A DNA stretch of 23,567 bases from JAVBME01 sp031552765. GTDB taxonomy: Bacteria; Bacillota; Negativicutes; Acidaminococcales; JAISLQ01. Positions 1 through 7,800 of the stretch are shown one piece after another. The notes beneath the pieces were generated by a model that was given only the letters and a program-made list of their open reading frames with translations, was not told the origin of the DNA and made no database searches. Each line of letters starts with the position of its first letter. Within the stretch, counting starts at the first letter, position 1. The position numbers were made by a program, and so were the translations under genes. The stretch is from assembly GCA_031552765.1 (NCBI GenBank), contig JAVBME010000041.1:1-23567 (forward strand), written 5' to 3'.

Positions 1-159
1 AGAGCAGAGGCGCAGGCCTGCAATGCCTGGCGTGACCGGGTTTGGGAAAAGTGCAATGCCATACTAGCCGATGTGCTGGCAGAGAAGCGCCCAGTGCCGA
101 CGGTGGCTGGGTTGCTGGCCGAGCTGCCGCCGCTGGTGTGGCCCTCTCCGGCGAGCTAG
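1..159 (+). CDS. C-terminal end of a phage tail-region protein (partial)
   Basis: The frame is open from the first base of the window and stops at TAG 157-159, giving 52 residues of a protein that begins outside the window. The tail is rich in Ala, Trp and Cys and ends with a segment reading LADVLAEKRPVPTVAGLLAE followed by LPPLVWP. That pattern resembles the C-termini of small tail-fibre-associated proteins encoded just before the lysis genes of Negativicutes prophages; this is a recollection of family style, not a match I can verify. The position directly upstream of a holin supports a phage origin. The function cannot be assigned from this fragment alone. Confidence 0.5.
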   Translation, partial: RAEAQACNAWRDRVWEKCNAILADVLAEKRPVPTVAGLLAELPPLVWPSPAS

Positions 160-211
160 GCTCGCCCATCCGAGGACTAGCCATAATTGACGGGCAAGGA
201 GTTGATAGAAA

Positions 212-742
212 TTGAATGTCCAGGAACTATACATATCTTTAATAAAAATAATGCACACGCTTGCAGACGCCTGGCCGGTGAAACTGGCGGCGTCTTTTTT
301 TGTAGCGGCGCTGGCCTCAAGGCCGACCAAGCTGCTCTTGATTTTCGTCCTGCTGGTGGTGTTTGACCTTTTTACCCGCTGGATAGCTTTAAGCCGCAAG
401 CACCTTGACGACCAGAAGGCCGAGGAGAAAGGCTTGCACGCCTGCGTCCTCAACATGCGCAAGGCGCGCGCCGCCGGCTATATCCAAAGCGGGCCGATGA
501 AGCACCGCTTTTCCGGCAAGTTTATCTGGTATTCCTTAATGTGCCTGGTGGCAGCCACTCTGGATACAAATCTCGCCACCATGGGCGAGCCACAATATTT
601 TGTCAAGCTGTTCGTCGCCTATATGGGCGCCAGCGAGGCTATGTCCATACTTGAAAACATGCAGGAGGCGGGCGTGGAGCAGGCGGGCGACCTTTTAGAC
701 CTGGTGAAAATGAAGCGGGGAGGCAAGCGCGATGTTAGGTGA
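212..742 (+). CDS. Phage holin, Cph1/holin_4_1-like family
   Basis: A 176-residue membrane protein that probably makes the inner-membrane hole that starts phage lysis. Hydrophobic segments lie at about residues 25-55 and 105-140. The segment ASEAMSILENMQEAGV near residues 140-155 matches the conserved ASEALSILEN-type motif of the toxin-secretion/phage-lysis holin family (PF05105). The start chosen is TTG 212, which has AAGGAG at 196-201 at a workable distance; ATG 251 is an in-frame alternative that would remove 13 residues. It is larger than many holins because of its N- and C-terminal extensions. The 3' end overlaps the next gene by 11 bases, as expected for a coupled holin-endolysin cassette. 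Confidence 0.75.
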   Translation: MNVQELYISLIKIMHTLADAWPVKLAASFFVAALASRPTKLLLIFVLLVVFDLFTRWIALSRKHLDDQKAEEKGLHACVLNMRKARAAGYIQSGPMKHRFSGKFIWYSLMCLVAATLDTNLATMGEPQYFVKLFVAYMGASEAMSILENMQEAGVEQAGDLLDLVKMKRGGKRDVR

Positions 743-1391
743 TATTTCCGGCAAATACGAGAGCGGCAACCGGGCCGGCGCGGTATCTAGCGGCGCCGGT
801 GACTTGGGCGGCGTATCGTACGGGGCGCATCAGTTTATTGCTTCTGTAGCCGATGCTTTTGTCGAGTGGCTATGGGGGCGGCATAAAGTATATGCCGAAA
901 TGCTCGGCCGTTACCGGGCGGGGACGGAAGCTTTTTCTGATATGTGGCAGCAGATTGCGCGCATGGATCACGACGGTTTTCTTACCTTGCAGCATGAATA
1001 CACACAAAAAATGTACTATGACCCGGCAGTCGTACTACTACGCAGACACAATTATGATGTAGAAAAACACTCTGACGCAGTAAAGGAAATGGTCTTTTCC
1101 CGCGCCGTGCAATATGGGCCGGACTGGATGCCGGAGCTTTTTACAGAAGGCATGAAGTTCAAACAGCCGGACTATCTAAACCTGTCTTACATCGACCACG
1201 AGCGCTTTGACACGATGCTGATAGAGGGCGTACACGAGTTCCTTGAACGCTGCTGCGACATTGCTACCTACAGGGGTAACGGCATCTGGCGCGACCCGGA
1301 CGAATGGACATGCGGCAGTGAGGATGTAGTAAAGGTGGGACTAAAAAACCGCTTTATCAATGAAAAAGCCGACTTGCTGGCTATGTTGTGA
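732..1391 (+). CDS. Putative phage endolysin / lysozyme-like muralytic enzyme
   Basis: A 219-residue soluble protein with no signal peptide, directly after and overlapping the holin, so a cell-wall-degrading enzyme is the likely role. The N-terminus has the segment GDISGKYESG followed by GGVSYGAHQF (about residues 3-12 and 26-35). This pattern is shared by a group of phage and clostridial lysozyme-like proteins; Glu10 in KYES is a candidate catalytic acid, by inference. The rest (HEYTQKMYYDPAV, a PDWMPELF stretch, and a C-terminal WRDPDEWTCG) does not point to a named hydrolase class. GGGGAGG just upstream of ATG 732 is the ribosome-binding site. Lysis position is strong evidence; the exact bond cleaved is unknown. 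Confidence 0.6.
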   Translation: MLGDISGKYESGNRAGAVSSGAGDLGGVSYGAHQFIASVADAFVEWLWGRHKVYAEMLGRYRAGTEAFSDMWQQIARMDHDGFLTLQHEYTQKMYYDPAVVLLRRHNYDVEKHSDAVKEMVFSRAVQYGPDWMPELFTEGMKFKQPDYLNLSYIDHERFDTMLIEGVHEFLERCCDIATYRGNGIWRDPDEWTCGSEDVVKVGLKNRFINEKADLLAML

Positions 1392-1400
1392 GGTGGGAAA

Positions 1401-1793
1401 ATGCAGATAGGAGGGCGTGAAATTGAAACGAAGTATATTGTTATTGCTGGCCTTGTTTTGGCTTTGCTGGGTTGGGCCTTGCTCGGCCCAGTCTTACGAA
1501 GTGACAGAAGCGGAGCTGACGCGGTTAGAGACGATATTTCAAAAGCTGGAGAGCTGCAACAGCGAGCTGATGAAAGACTTGGCGGCGTCGAACAAGGACT
1601 TGGAGACGCAGCGGCAAAAAGTGCTGCAATATCAAGCGGACTTGGCAGTGTTGCGGACGGAATTAGAGCTCTTGAGGAGCGAAATAGCGAAAGTGCGGTT
1701 AGACTTGGCGACAGCCAAAAGCTCATTGGAGAGGGCCAATCTATCCTTGGCAGCATACGAAAAAGAAATGAAAAGAAAAGTCCGCATAGCTAG
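1401..1793 (+). CDS. Small phage protein with N-terminal membrane anchor and coiled coil; possible inner-membrane spanin
   Basis: 130 residues: a single hydrophobic helix at about residues 11-32 (KYIVIAGLVLALLGWALLG), then an Ala/Gly/Glu-rich heptad-like region to residue 120 and a basic tail. One N-terminal helix plus a periplasmic coiled coil is the layout of an i-spanin, and the gene follows holin and endolysin directly. AGGTGGGAAA precedes ATG 1401. Almost its whole length is also read in another frame by the next entry. Its composition (SAAISSGLGSVADGI, LIGEGQSILGSIR) resembles small proteins of Negativicutes prophages as I remember them. The alternative is that only one of the two overlapping frames is translated. 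Confidence 0.5.
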   Translation: MQIGGREIETKYIVIAGLVLALLGWALLGPVLRSDRSGADAVRDDISKAGELQQRADERLGGVEQGLGDAAAKSAAISSGLGSVADGIRALEERNSESAVRLGDSQKLIGEGQSILGSIRKRNEKKSPHS

Positions 1794-1857
1794 GCAACAG
1801 CGAAATATTGCCTGGCTGGCGGCGGGTTGCGCGGCTTTGTGGGCGGCAAACAAGTAG
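1417..1857 (+). CDS. Overlapping phage coiled-coil protein with signal-like N-terminus; possible spanin partner
   Basis: 146 residues from GTG 1417, in a different frame from the 1401 gene and overlapping it for 377 bases. The N-terminus is a leucine-rich signal or anchor (MKLKRSILLLLALFWLCW, then VGPCSA), followed by a long Leu/Glu/Lys coiled coil (about residues 28-120) and a short hydrophobic C-terminal stretch (IAWLAAGCAALWAA). The cysteine in VGPC does not sit in a canonical lipobox, so an outer-membrane lipoprotein is not proven. TAGGAGGG at 1408-1415 could serve as ribosome-binding site, although only 2 bases separate AGGAGG from the GTG. Clear heptads and codons common elsewhere in the window argue that this frame is real. 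Confidence 0.55.
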   Translation: MKLKRSILLLLALFWLCWVGPCSAQSYEVTEAELTRLETIFQKLESCNSELMKDLAASNKDLETQRQKVLQYQADLAVLRTELELLRSEIAKVRLDLATAKSSLERANLSLAAYEKEMKRKVRIARQQRNIAWLAAGCAALWAANK

Positions 1858-1880
1858 GGCGGCTTCGGCCGCCTTTTTTT
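1858..1880 (+). terminator. Rho-independent terminator closing the phage lysis genes
   Basis: A perfect 6-bp stem GGCGGC/GCCGCC with a UUCG tetraloop is followed by seven T residues. It begins on the base after the stop codon at 1855-1857. Confidence 0.92.
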
Positions 1881-2182
1881 ATTTACCTAAAAGCAAAAAC
1901 TAGATGTAAAAATGGATATTAGTTTCCTCGATGACGGCGAAGACGCCGCAGGCCTTGCGACAGAGCGCATACTCACCCTTGCCGGGGTGTAGTGGTAGAG
2001 GGTGCCATACCCTGTACATCCTTGATGTAAGTAGCGGCAGCTAGGTGCTTTGCCTAGCGTCCAATAAGGGTTTTAATAAATGCGAAGAAATATTGGCCGG
2101 TACAGGTTTTTACATACAGCTTTTTTGATAGGGAAATACGCGAACGGCAAGGCAATAGCCCCGGATTGACGGGAGGAGCCTT
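1881..2182. other. Intergenic region at the right border of the phage genes; no gene seen
   Basis: About 300 bases separate the phage terminator from the palindrome at 2183. I see only a 26-codon open frame (ATG 1911, no convincing ribosome-binding site) and a small hairpin GCTAGG/CCTAGC near 2039-2060 without a T-run. A prophage attachment site could lie here, but the other end is outside the window, so no direct repeat can be tested. Confidence 0.5.
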
Positions 2183-2237
2183 CTTGTTTGTCAATATATT
2201 TTTTATGATAATCATAAAAAATATATTGACAAACAAG
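2183..2237. promoter_or_regulatory. 55-bp near-perfect palindrome, candidate operator with Fur-box-like centre
   Basis: Two perfect 26-bp arms (2183-2208 and 2212-2237) flank a 3-base centre. The central ATGATAATCAT equals the core of the classic Fur box, and 13 of 19 positions match the consensus. The right arm contains the -35 hexamer of the downstream promoter, so a bound repressor would block it. No T-run follows, so it is not a standard terminator. Seen directly: the palindrome. Inferred: an operator role. Confidence 0.6.
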
Positions 2238-2254
2238 GTTTTATTTATTATTAT
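2226..2254 (+). promoter_or_regulatory. Promoter for the DUF2975-XRE-DUF4173 operon
   Basis: A perfect -35 TTGACA (2226-2231), a 17-bp spacer and -10 TATTAT (2249-2254) place the start near 2261. This leaves a leader of about 17 bases that contains AAGGAGGG before ATG 2278. The -35 lies in the right arm of the palindrome. Confidence 0.65.
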
Positions 2255-2277
2255 CAAGAAAAAAGGAGGGTGTTTAA

Positions 2278-2739
2278 ATGAGTCTTATCTCTTTGGAAAA
2301 AGCAGCCGTAGTTTTAAAATATTGCCTGCAAGCAACTTTTGTGGCCGGCTTACTGCTCACCGTGTTTTTAAAAGATGTGCTGGCGCTCTTTTTACCGGTC
2401 TACTTTGCCGGCGACCAGCGCTACCTCGATATCATTACTTATATACTCAGGCCCTGCGCCGTGCTCGACCTCATCATACTATGGGAGCTTTCTTCCATCA
2501 TGAAGACCATCGAAAACAAAAATCCCTTTGTAGCGCAAAACACCCGCTCTTTTCGCAATATAGGGCTGTGCAGCCTGGGGACGTCCTTTTTCTTCTTCCT
2601 GAAGGTCTTTTTTTACCCGACAGTACTTACCGCCGTCGTATCCTACGTTTTCCTCATAGCCGGGCTTGCCGGGCTGGTCTTTAGCAAGGTTTTCCAGCAG
2701 GCGGTCGGGCATAAGAACGAAAACGACTTGACGATATAG
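2278..2739 (+). CDS. DUF2975 family four-helix membrane protein (YoaS-like)
   Basis: 153 residues with about four membrane helices (near residues 15-38, 55-75, 97-117 and 120-140). The loop segment ENKNPFVAQNTRSFRNIG at about 79-96 is characteristic of DUF2975 proteins. These are commonly encoded next to a YozG-type XRE regulator, as here, and the pair is usually taken as a membrane protein working with its small repressor; the biochemical role is unknown. AAGGAGGG gives a strong ribosome-binding site 6 bases before ATG. It is the first gene of an apparent three-gene operon under the palindrome-bearing promoter. Confidence 0.8.
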   Translation: MSLISLEKAAVVLKYCLQATFVAGLLLTVFLKDVLALFLPVYFAGDQRYLDIITYILRPCAVLDLIILWELSSIMKTIENKNPFVAQNTRSFRNIGLCSLGTSFFFFLKVFFYPTVLTAVVSYVFLIAGLAGLVFSKVFQQAVGHKNENDLTI

Positions 2740-2754
2740 GGGGGCGGTATAGTT

Positions 2755-2979
2755 ATGATCATTACAAACCTTGACGTCATGATGGCCAAACGCAAGATGA
2801 GCCTAAACGAGCTTGCGGCCAAGACCGGTATATCAAATACCAACCTTTCTATTTTGAAAACCAATAAAGCCAGAGCCATACGCTTTTCCACTCTGGAACA
2901 GATTTGTCAGGCGCTCGAGTGCCAGCCGGGCGACATCCTGGAATTTGACGGCGTATTGAGCGGGCATGAGGAGGAATAA
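2755..2979 (+). CDS. Small XRE/Cro-type HTH regulator (YozG-like)
   Basis: 74 residues, almost entirely one helix-turn-helix domain: residues about 4-70 include MSLNELAAKTGISNTNLSIL, the FSTLEQICQALECQPGDILEF motif and a short acidic tail. This is the YozG/YdaS-like class often paired with DUF2975 genes, probably autoregulating the operon. It lies 15 bases after the DUF2975 stop and 2 bases before the next start, so it is almost surely co-transcribed. The long palindrome upstream of the operon is a possible target, although small XRE proteins normally use shorter operators. Confidence 0.85.
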   Translation: MIITNLDVMMAKRKMSLNELAAKTGISNTNLSILKTNKARAIRFSTLEQICQALECQPGDILEFDGVLSGHEEE

Positions 2980-2981
2980 AC

Positions 2982-4526
2982 ATGCAAAATATGGACTTGA
3001 CTGGAAAACTGGCCGCAGGCCTTTTGGACAGGGCGCAGGAAACCAGTGTGAAATTTCCGCACCGCACGGCGCCGCTGGCTATCTTTATCGCCGCTTTTTA
3101 CGCAATATGTTTTACCGGCTATGTGCCGCAGCTGTCCTTTACTTTATTTTGTCCGGCGGCTTTGGGCGCTGTATACTGGTTTTTAGCCAAAGAGGGCCTG
3201 CTGTACGAAAAAAAAGCCGCCTTCTTTTTCCTTCCGGTCACCTTTCTGGCCCTGTGTAACGGCATATTTAGCGAGAACCCGTTTACTTATACGAATATAC
3301 TGGTAATGCATATTTTATTCGTAGCCTTTCTTCTGGCCGCCACATCGCCTTACCGGGTGGATTTTTGGAGCCTGGGCTTTATCCGTGCGGCCAAACGGGT
3401 GGCTATCGGTAAAAGTATATTTTCTTTTGCCGGCGCGGTAAAAGCCTTTGCCAGACAAAGGAAAGATATAAATTCTGCCGCTCAAAGCGGCGACTTTATC
3501 AAAGTTTTGCAGGGAGTAGCTTGCGCGGCTCCGTTCTTACTGCTCATCGGCGGCCTTTTGAGCGAGGGCGACCAGGTCTTCAGGCTGTTTACCAGTGATT
3601 TTGCCGATATGCTGGCAAAAATGGACGTTGCCAAGCGCGTTTTCATAGCTGGCCTGGTCTTTGTTTACACTGTCACCTGCCTGTACAACCTGTTGCAGAT
3701 GCAGCACAGTCCGGCGGCCGATCATTCTGTCGTCGGCGCTATGGACAGCGTTAGAAGCGTAAGTTTTCTCAGTGTGATAAATCTGCTCTTTTTGTCCTTC
3801 AGCGTCATCCAGTTTGCTTTTTTGTTCAACGGCGGCTGGCTGGCTTTGCCCGGCGGGGTAAACTACGCTACTTACGCGCGGGAAGGCTTTTTTGAGCTGT
3901 TGTTTGTCACGGTAGTGAATTTTGCCATCATACTTTTTTTCTCCAGTTCCATCCGGGCTGGCGCTGAACGAGCGGTAAAAGGACTGCTGGCTCTCTTGTG
4001 CGCCTTTACCGGCGTGCTTATAGTATCGTCCGCCTACCGTATGGCGCTCTATATCGGTACTTACGGCTATACCCCGCTCCGGGTGCAGGTAGTGACTTTC
4101 CTGGCCATGGAAAGCATACTTATTGCCGGCAGCATTGTTTACATACTGCATAAAAGATTTGACCTGGCGCGCTTTTATCTGGCTATAGGGCTGGTTTTTT
4201 ATATACTGGTCAACTTTACTTCCAGCGACTATGCCGTTACCGCTCTTAATATCGACCGCTTTATTCATGACGAAAACGCGGCCATAGACCTGTGCATAGT
4301 AGAAAAAGACGGCGCCGGGCTGATACTCGACCTTTATAAAATGGAAAAATTTCAAAGCGGCTTATATGTCCAAAGCGGCGACATGATATTGCACAGCGGG
4401 CAAACAGGGAAAGCCCGCCTGCCTGACAAAGGGTATTGGCGCGATACTGTCACCGCCCCCGCTTCCTGGCAGGAGTGGACGCTGCTGGGGCGAATGGCGG
4501 AAGAAAAAATTGCGGCAATATTATAA
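2982..4526 (+). CDS. DUF4153/DUF4173-type polytopic membrane protein
   Basis: 514 residues with roughly ten or more hydrophobic helices and a soluble C-terminal tail after about residue 405 (from YAVTALNIDRFIHDENAAID onward). The NYATYAREGFFELLFVTVVN segment around residues 295-315 and the following SSYRMALYI-type region are features I associate with the DUF4153/DUF4173 family. Its function is unknown; it occurs in Firmicutes operons with small membrane proteins and regulators. GAGGAGG at 2969-2975 lies 6 bases before ATG 2982, inside the end of the XRE gene, which implies translational coupling. No terminator is obvious after the stop; the next RNA gene starts about 80 bases later from its own promoter. 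Confidence 0.75.
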   Translation: MQNMDLTGKLAAGLLDRAQETSVKFPHRTAPLAIFIAAFYAICFTGYVPQLSFTLFCPAALGAVYWFLAKEGLLYEKKAAFFFLPVTFLALCNGIFSENPFTYTNILVMHILFVAFLLAATSPYRVDFWSLGFIRAAKRVAIGKSIFSFAGAVKAFARQRKDINSAAQSGDFIKVLQGVACAAPFLLLIGGLLSEGDQVFRLFTSDFADMLAKMDVAKRVFIAGLVFVYTVTCLYNLLQMQHSPAADHSVVGAMDSVRSVSFLSVINLLFLSFSVIQFAFLFNGGWLALPGGVNYATYAREGFFELLFVTVVNFAIILFFSSSIRAGAERAVKGLLALLCAFTGVLIVSSAYRMALYIGTYGYTPLRVQVVTFLAMESILIAGSIVYILHKRFDLARFYLAIGLVFYILVNFTSSDYAVTALNIDRFIHDENAAIDLCIVEKDGAGLILDLYKMEKFQSGLYVQSGDMILHSGQTGKARLPDKGYWRDTVTAPASWQEWTLLGRMAEEKIAAIL

Positions 4527-4593
4527 TTGACGATATAGAGCAATAATGATAAATTTTTTCTATTAACAAATAGATTTTTTATAAAATATGTAC

Positions 4594-4599
4594 TATACT
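4594..4599 (+). promoter_or_regulatory. Candidate -10 box for the tracrRNA
   Basis: TATACT lies about 7 bases before a start near 4606, in a very A/T-rich stretch. The -35 at 17 bp (TAGATT, 4571-4576) matches the consensus poorly, so the exact start is uncertain. Confidence 0.4.
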
Positions 4600-4605
4600 A
4601 AATAT

Positions 4606-4720
4606 AGCAACTTTATAGCGTGTCGGAACCTAATCGTTGCTATGATAAGAGCGCGCCGTTCGAAATGGCGTGTCTCGCGCAGTTCGCCCCCGCCTGTGAA
4701 GGCGGGGGCATCTGCTTTTT
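4606..4720 (+). ncRNA. tracrRNA of the type II-C CRISPR system
   Basis: Bases 4613-4632 repeat positions 2-21 of the CRISPR repeat with one A-to-G change (a G-U pair in the duplex). After a 6-against-7 base mismatched bulge, CTATGA at 4640-4645 matches the repeat again. This gives a crRNA:tracrRNA duplex of about 20 upper and 6-7 lower base pairs around a bulge, as in II-C systems. Next comes a hairpin at about 4651-4673 (10 pairs including G-U pairs, loop CGA), then a perfect 9-bp G/C stem (4686-4694 with 4701-4709) running into TCTGCTTTTT, a terminator. Orientation is fixed by the anti-repeat: tracrRNA is plus strand, so crRNAs are minus strand. The 5' end is approximate. Confidence 0.88.
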
Positions 4721-4789
4721 ATGTGAGCAATAGCAAAAAAGTTGTGCGAAATATAGAGGATTTAGCAAGTTTATGCCGAAAGTTAAATA

Positions 4790-4795
4790 TATAAT
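4790..4795 (+). promoter_or_regulatory. -10 box of the cas9-cas1-cas2 operon
   Basis: A perfect TATAAT placed to start transcription near 4802, after the tracrRNA terminator and 16 bases before ATG 4818. No good -35 is seen. The site also argues against the in-frame ATG at 4773 as start, since that codon would lie upstream of the transcript. Confidence 0.5.
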
Positions 4796-4817
4796 ACTTA
4801 CCACATGGAGGAGAAAT

Positions 4818-7800
4818 ATGCGGTATATACTGGGGCTGGATATTGGCATATCGTCTGTTGGCTGGAGTATTTTAAATAACGACGCGGAACGCTTGGAAAG
4901 ATCCGGTGTCCGTATATTTGCAAAGGCTGAAGACCCGAAAACAGGCGAGTCTTTAGCTTTGCCCAGGCGTACGGCTCGCAGCATGCGGCGCAGGGTGCGG
5001 CGACGGGCCCACCGGCTGGAGCGCTTGCGGCGTTTGTTTTCCCGGCAGGGCATAGGCGGTGTCGAGGAAATAGAACTATTTCTGGCACAAAACCTTAATC
5101 CATATACTTTACGCTCGGAAGGGCTGGAGCGCCGGCTAAATCCGCAAGAGTGGATAAAAGCCCTGTACCATATCTCCGCCCGGCGCGGTTTCAAATCCAA
5201 CAGAAAAAGCGAGGCCAAAGAAGCCGAGGGCGGTAAGCTGCTGGCAGGAGTCAAAGAAACAAGCGCATTAGTAGCGCAAAAATATACTACCCTTGGGCAA
5301 ATGTTTGCCCAAGATGAAAAGTTTGCCCAAAACAAACGCAATAAAGCCGGCAGTTACGCGCATACGGTGGCGCGCGAGCTCTTGGCGGAAGAGATAAGAA
5401 TCTTGTTTGACAGCCAGCGCGCTTTGGGTAATGATTATGCCAGCGGTGTATTTGAAGAAGAGTTTGTAAAAATATTTGGCGATCAAAAGCCATATGCCGA
5501 CAAAGAACAAATAAGCGGCATGGTTGGCTATTGTACTTTTGAAAATGAAAAAAATAACAAAGAAAATAAACTGCGGGCGCCCAAACTAAGCTATAGCGCG
5601 GAGCTATTTTCCCTGTTGGCTAAATTGGCCAACCTGCGTATAGTGCGGCCGGGTTCATACTCTCCCTTAGCCCTGGGGGATATGGATAAAATAAAAGCGC
5701 TGGCTCATAAGAAAGAAAAGGTAACGTATAAACAAATACGCAAAGAACTAGCATTGGATGAACAAGTGCGTTTTAATGGCGTTTCATATAGTGTTAAAGG
5801 TAATAAAGACCCGGAAGATAGCACGTTTTTCGAAATGAAAGGCTACCATGCCATAAGAAAAGCTGTGGAGAAAAATGCCGGGAAGATAATCTGGCTTAAT
5901 TTGTCGCAAGACGCCGCGCAACTAGATAGTATAGCCGAAGCTCTTACCTATTATAAAACTGACCAGGATATAAGAGACTACCTTCAGGAGAAAGAAATTC
6001 TGCCGGAAGTAATAGAGGCCGTGCTGGAGCTGTCTTTTTCCAAAGTAATACATCTGTCGCTGACTGCTTTACAAAAACTTTTGCCATTTTTGGAAACCGG
6101 GGTGCGTTACGATGAAGCTTGTGAAAAAGCGGGCTATATTCATTACAAACCCACAGAAAACAACGATAAAAAGGCTTTTTTACCAGTGCTTTACGATGAA
6201 ATAAAAAATCCTGTAGTAAAACGCGCCATAAACCAGACCAGGAAAGTAGTAAATGCTATCATAAGAAAATACGGCCCGCCTTATGCCATTCATATAGAAT
6301 TGGCGCGCGAGCTAAACAAACCCTGGGACGAACGGCAAAAAATACAAAAAGGCCAGGAAGAATACCGTAGTCAAAAAGAAAAAGCTATAGCCCGGTTTAA
6401 AGAACTTGCCGGTAAAGAGCCCCGGGGAGCGGACTTGTTAAAGTTTCGCCTATGGAATGAACAGGACGGTTTTTGCGCATACAGCCAGGAATATATAGAC
6501 CCGGAAAAATTGGCATATGACCAAACCTATACGGAAGTTGACCACATTATTCCCTATAGCCGTTCATTTGACGACAGCATGGCCAATAAAGTATTGGTAA
6601 AAACAAAATATAATCAGGAAAAAGGCAACCGCACGCCCCATGAGTATTTTACCGAAGAACAATGGCCAAGGTTTGAAGCATGGGTCAGGAAAAATATGCG
6701 TGGCAGGAAACAGCAAAACTTATTGCGCAAAGAGCTTGACGCTGAAGGCATGAAAGAGCGTAATTTGAACGACACTCGTTATATCACGCGTTTTGTGTCA
6801 AACTATCTTAGAGACAACCTCATTTTCCACCAGGAAAGCCCTAAAAACCCTGTGCGTACTTTAAACGGCGCCCTTACCGCTTTTTTGCGCAGCCGCTGGG
6901 GTATTGTAAAGGTAAGGGAAGAGGGCGATTTGCACCATGCTCTGGATGCCGCCGTTATTGCCGCGGCGTCCCCGTCTTTCGTCCGTCGTCTGGCCGACTA
7001 TTCAAAACGCAAAGAACTTTTTAATATAAAATATGACGCTAACCGCTATGTAGACCCGGAAACAGGTGAAATACTAACAACGCCCTACACGCCGCGCGAA
7101 GGGTACAAAACGGAATTTCCATTGCCATGGACGCATTTTAGAGCAGAACTGCTGGCGAGGTTGTCGACAGATCCAGCGGCGGAACTGGCAAAACTCAGAC
7201 TTTCTACATATAGGGAAGGTGAAGAGATAAAGCCGGTGTTTGTCTCCCGTATGCCCAATAGGAAAGCAGGCGGAGCGGCGCACGAAGAAACCATCCGAAG
7301 CAAAGGGCGGCTGGGCGAAGGCGGCACCAGCGTAAAAACCGCTCTTGCCAAGCTTAATCTGTCCAACCTGGAAAGGATGATCGGCAAAGAGCGTGACTCG
7401 ATGCTTTACGAATCTTTGAAAAAACGCCTGCAAGAATTTGGCGGCAAAGGGGACAAAGCCTTTGCCGCGCCTTTCCATAAACCGACCAAAAACGGCGAGC
7501 TCGGGCCGATAGTACGCAGCATAAAACTGTTTGACGCTGGTACGGCCGGAGTGGACGTGCGCGGCGGTTTGGCCAGTAATGCCCGCATGGTCAGAGTAGA
7601 TGTGTATTTTAAAGACAAACGTTATTACCTTGTACCGGTCTATGTTGCGGATATAGAAAAAAAGATAGTAAAAGACAGGGCGATAATAGCAAACAAACCG
7701 GAAGCGGAATGGGTGAAGATAGACTCCACTTTTATGTTTGTATTCAGCCTGTTTAACAATGATCTTGTTGAAATAGTCAATGGCAAAGAAACTATTTTTG

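Noticed and set aside
2183..2237. The long palindrome as a transcription terminator or divergent promoter pair
   Set aside because: No T-run follows either arm, and the mirrored -35 on the minus strand has no -10 at a suitable distance.
2166..2684. A 172-codon frame crossing the palindrome and the DUF2975 gene
   Set aside because: It runs through the promoter and in another frame of a recognised membrane protein; its later part is Arg/His-rich noise.
3537..4355. A 272-codon minus-strand open frame opposite the DUF4173-type gene
   Set aside because: Antisense shadow with no recognisable motif or start signal.
4588..4794. A 68-codon plus-strand open frame upstream of cas9
   Set aside because: It runs through the tracrRNA, including its anti-repeat and terminator, has no ribosome-binding site, and its composition is not protein-like.
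4773..4817. Upstream in-frame start giving Cas9 15 extra residues
   Set aside because: It lies upstream of the perfect -10 box at 4790, has no ribosome-binding site, and the homologous N-terminus begins at the ATG 4818 that follows GGAGGAG.
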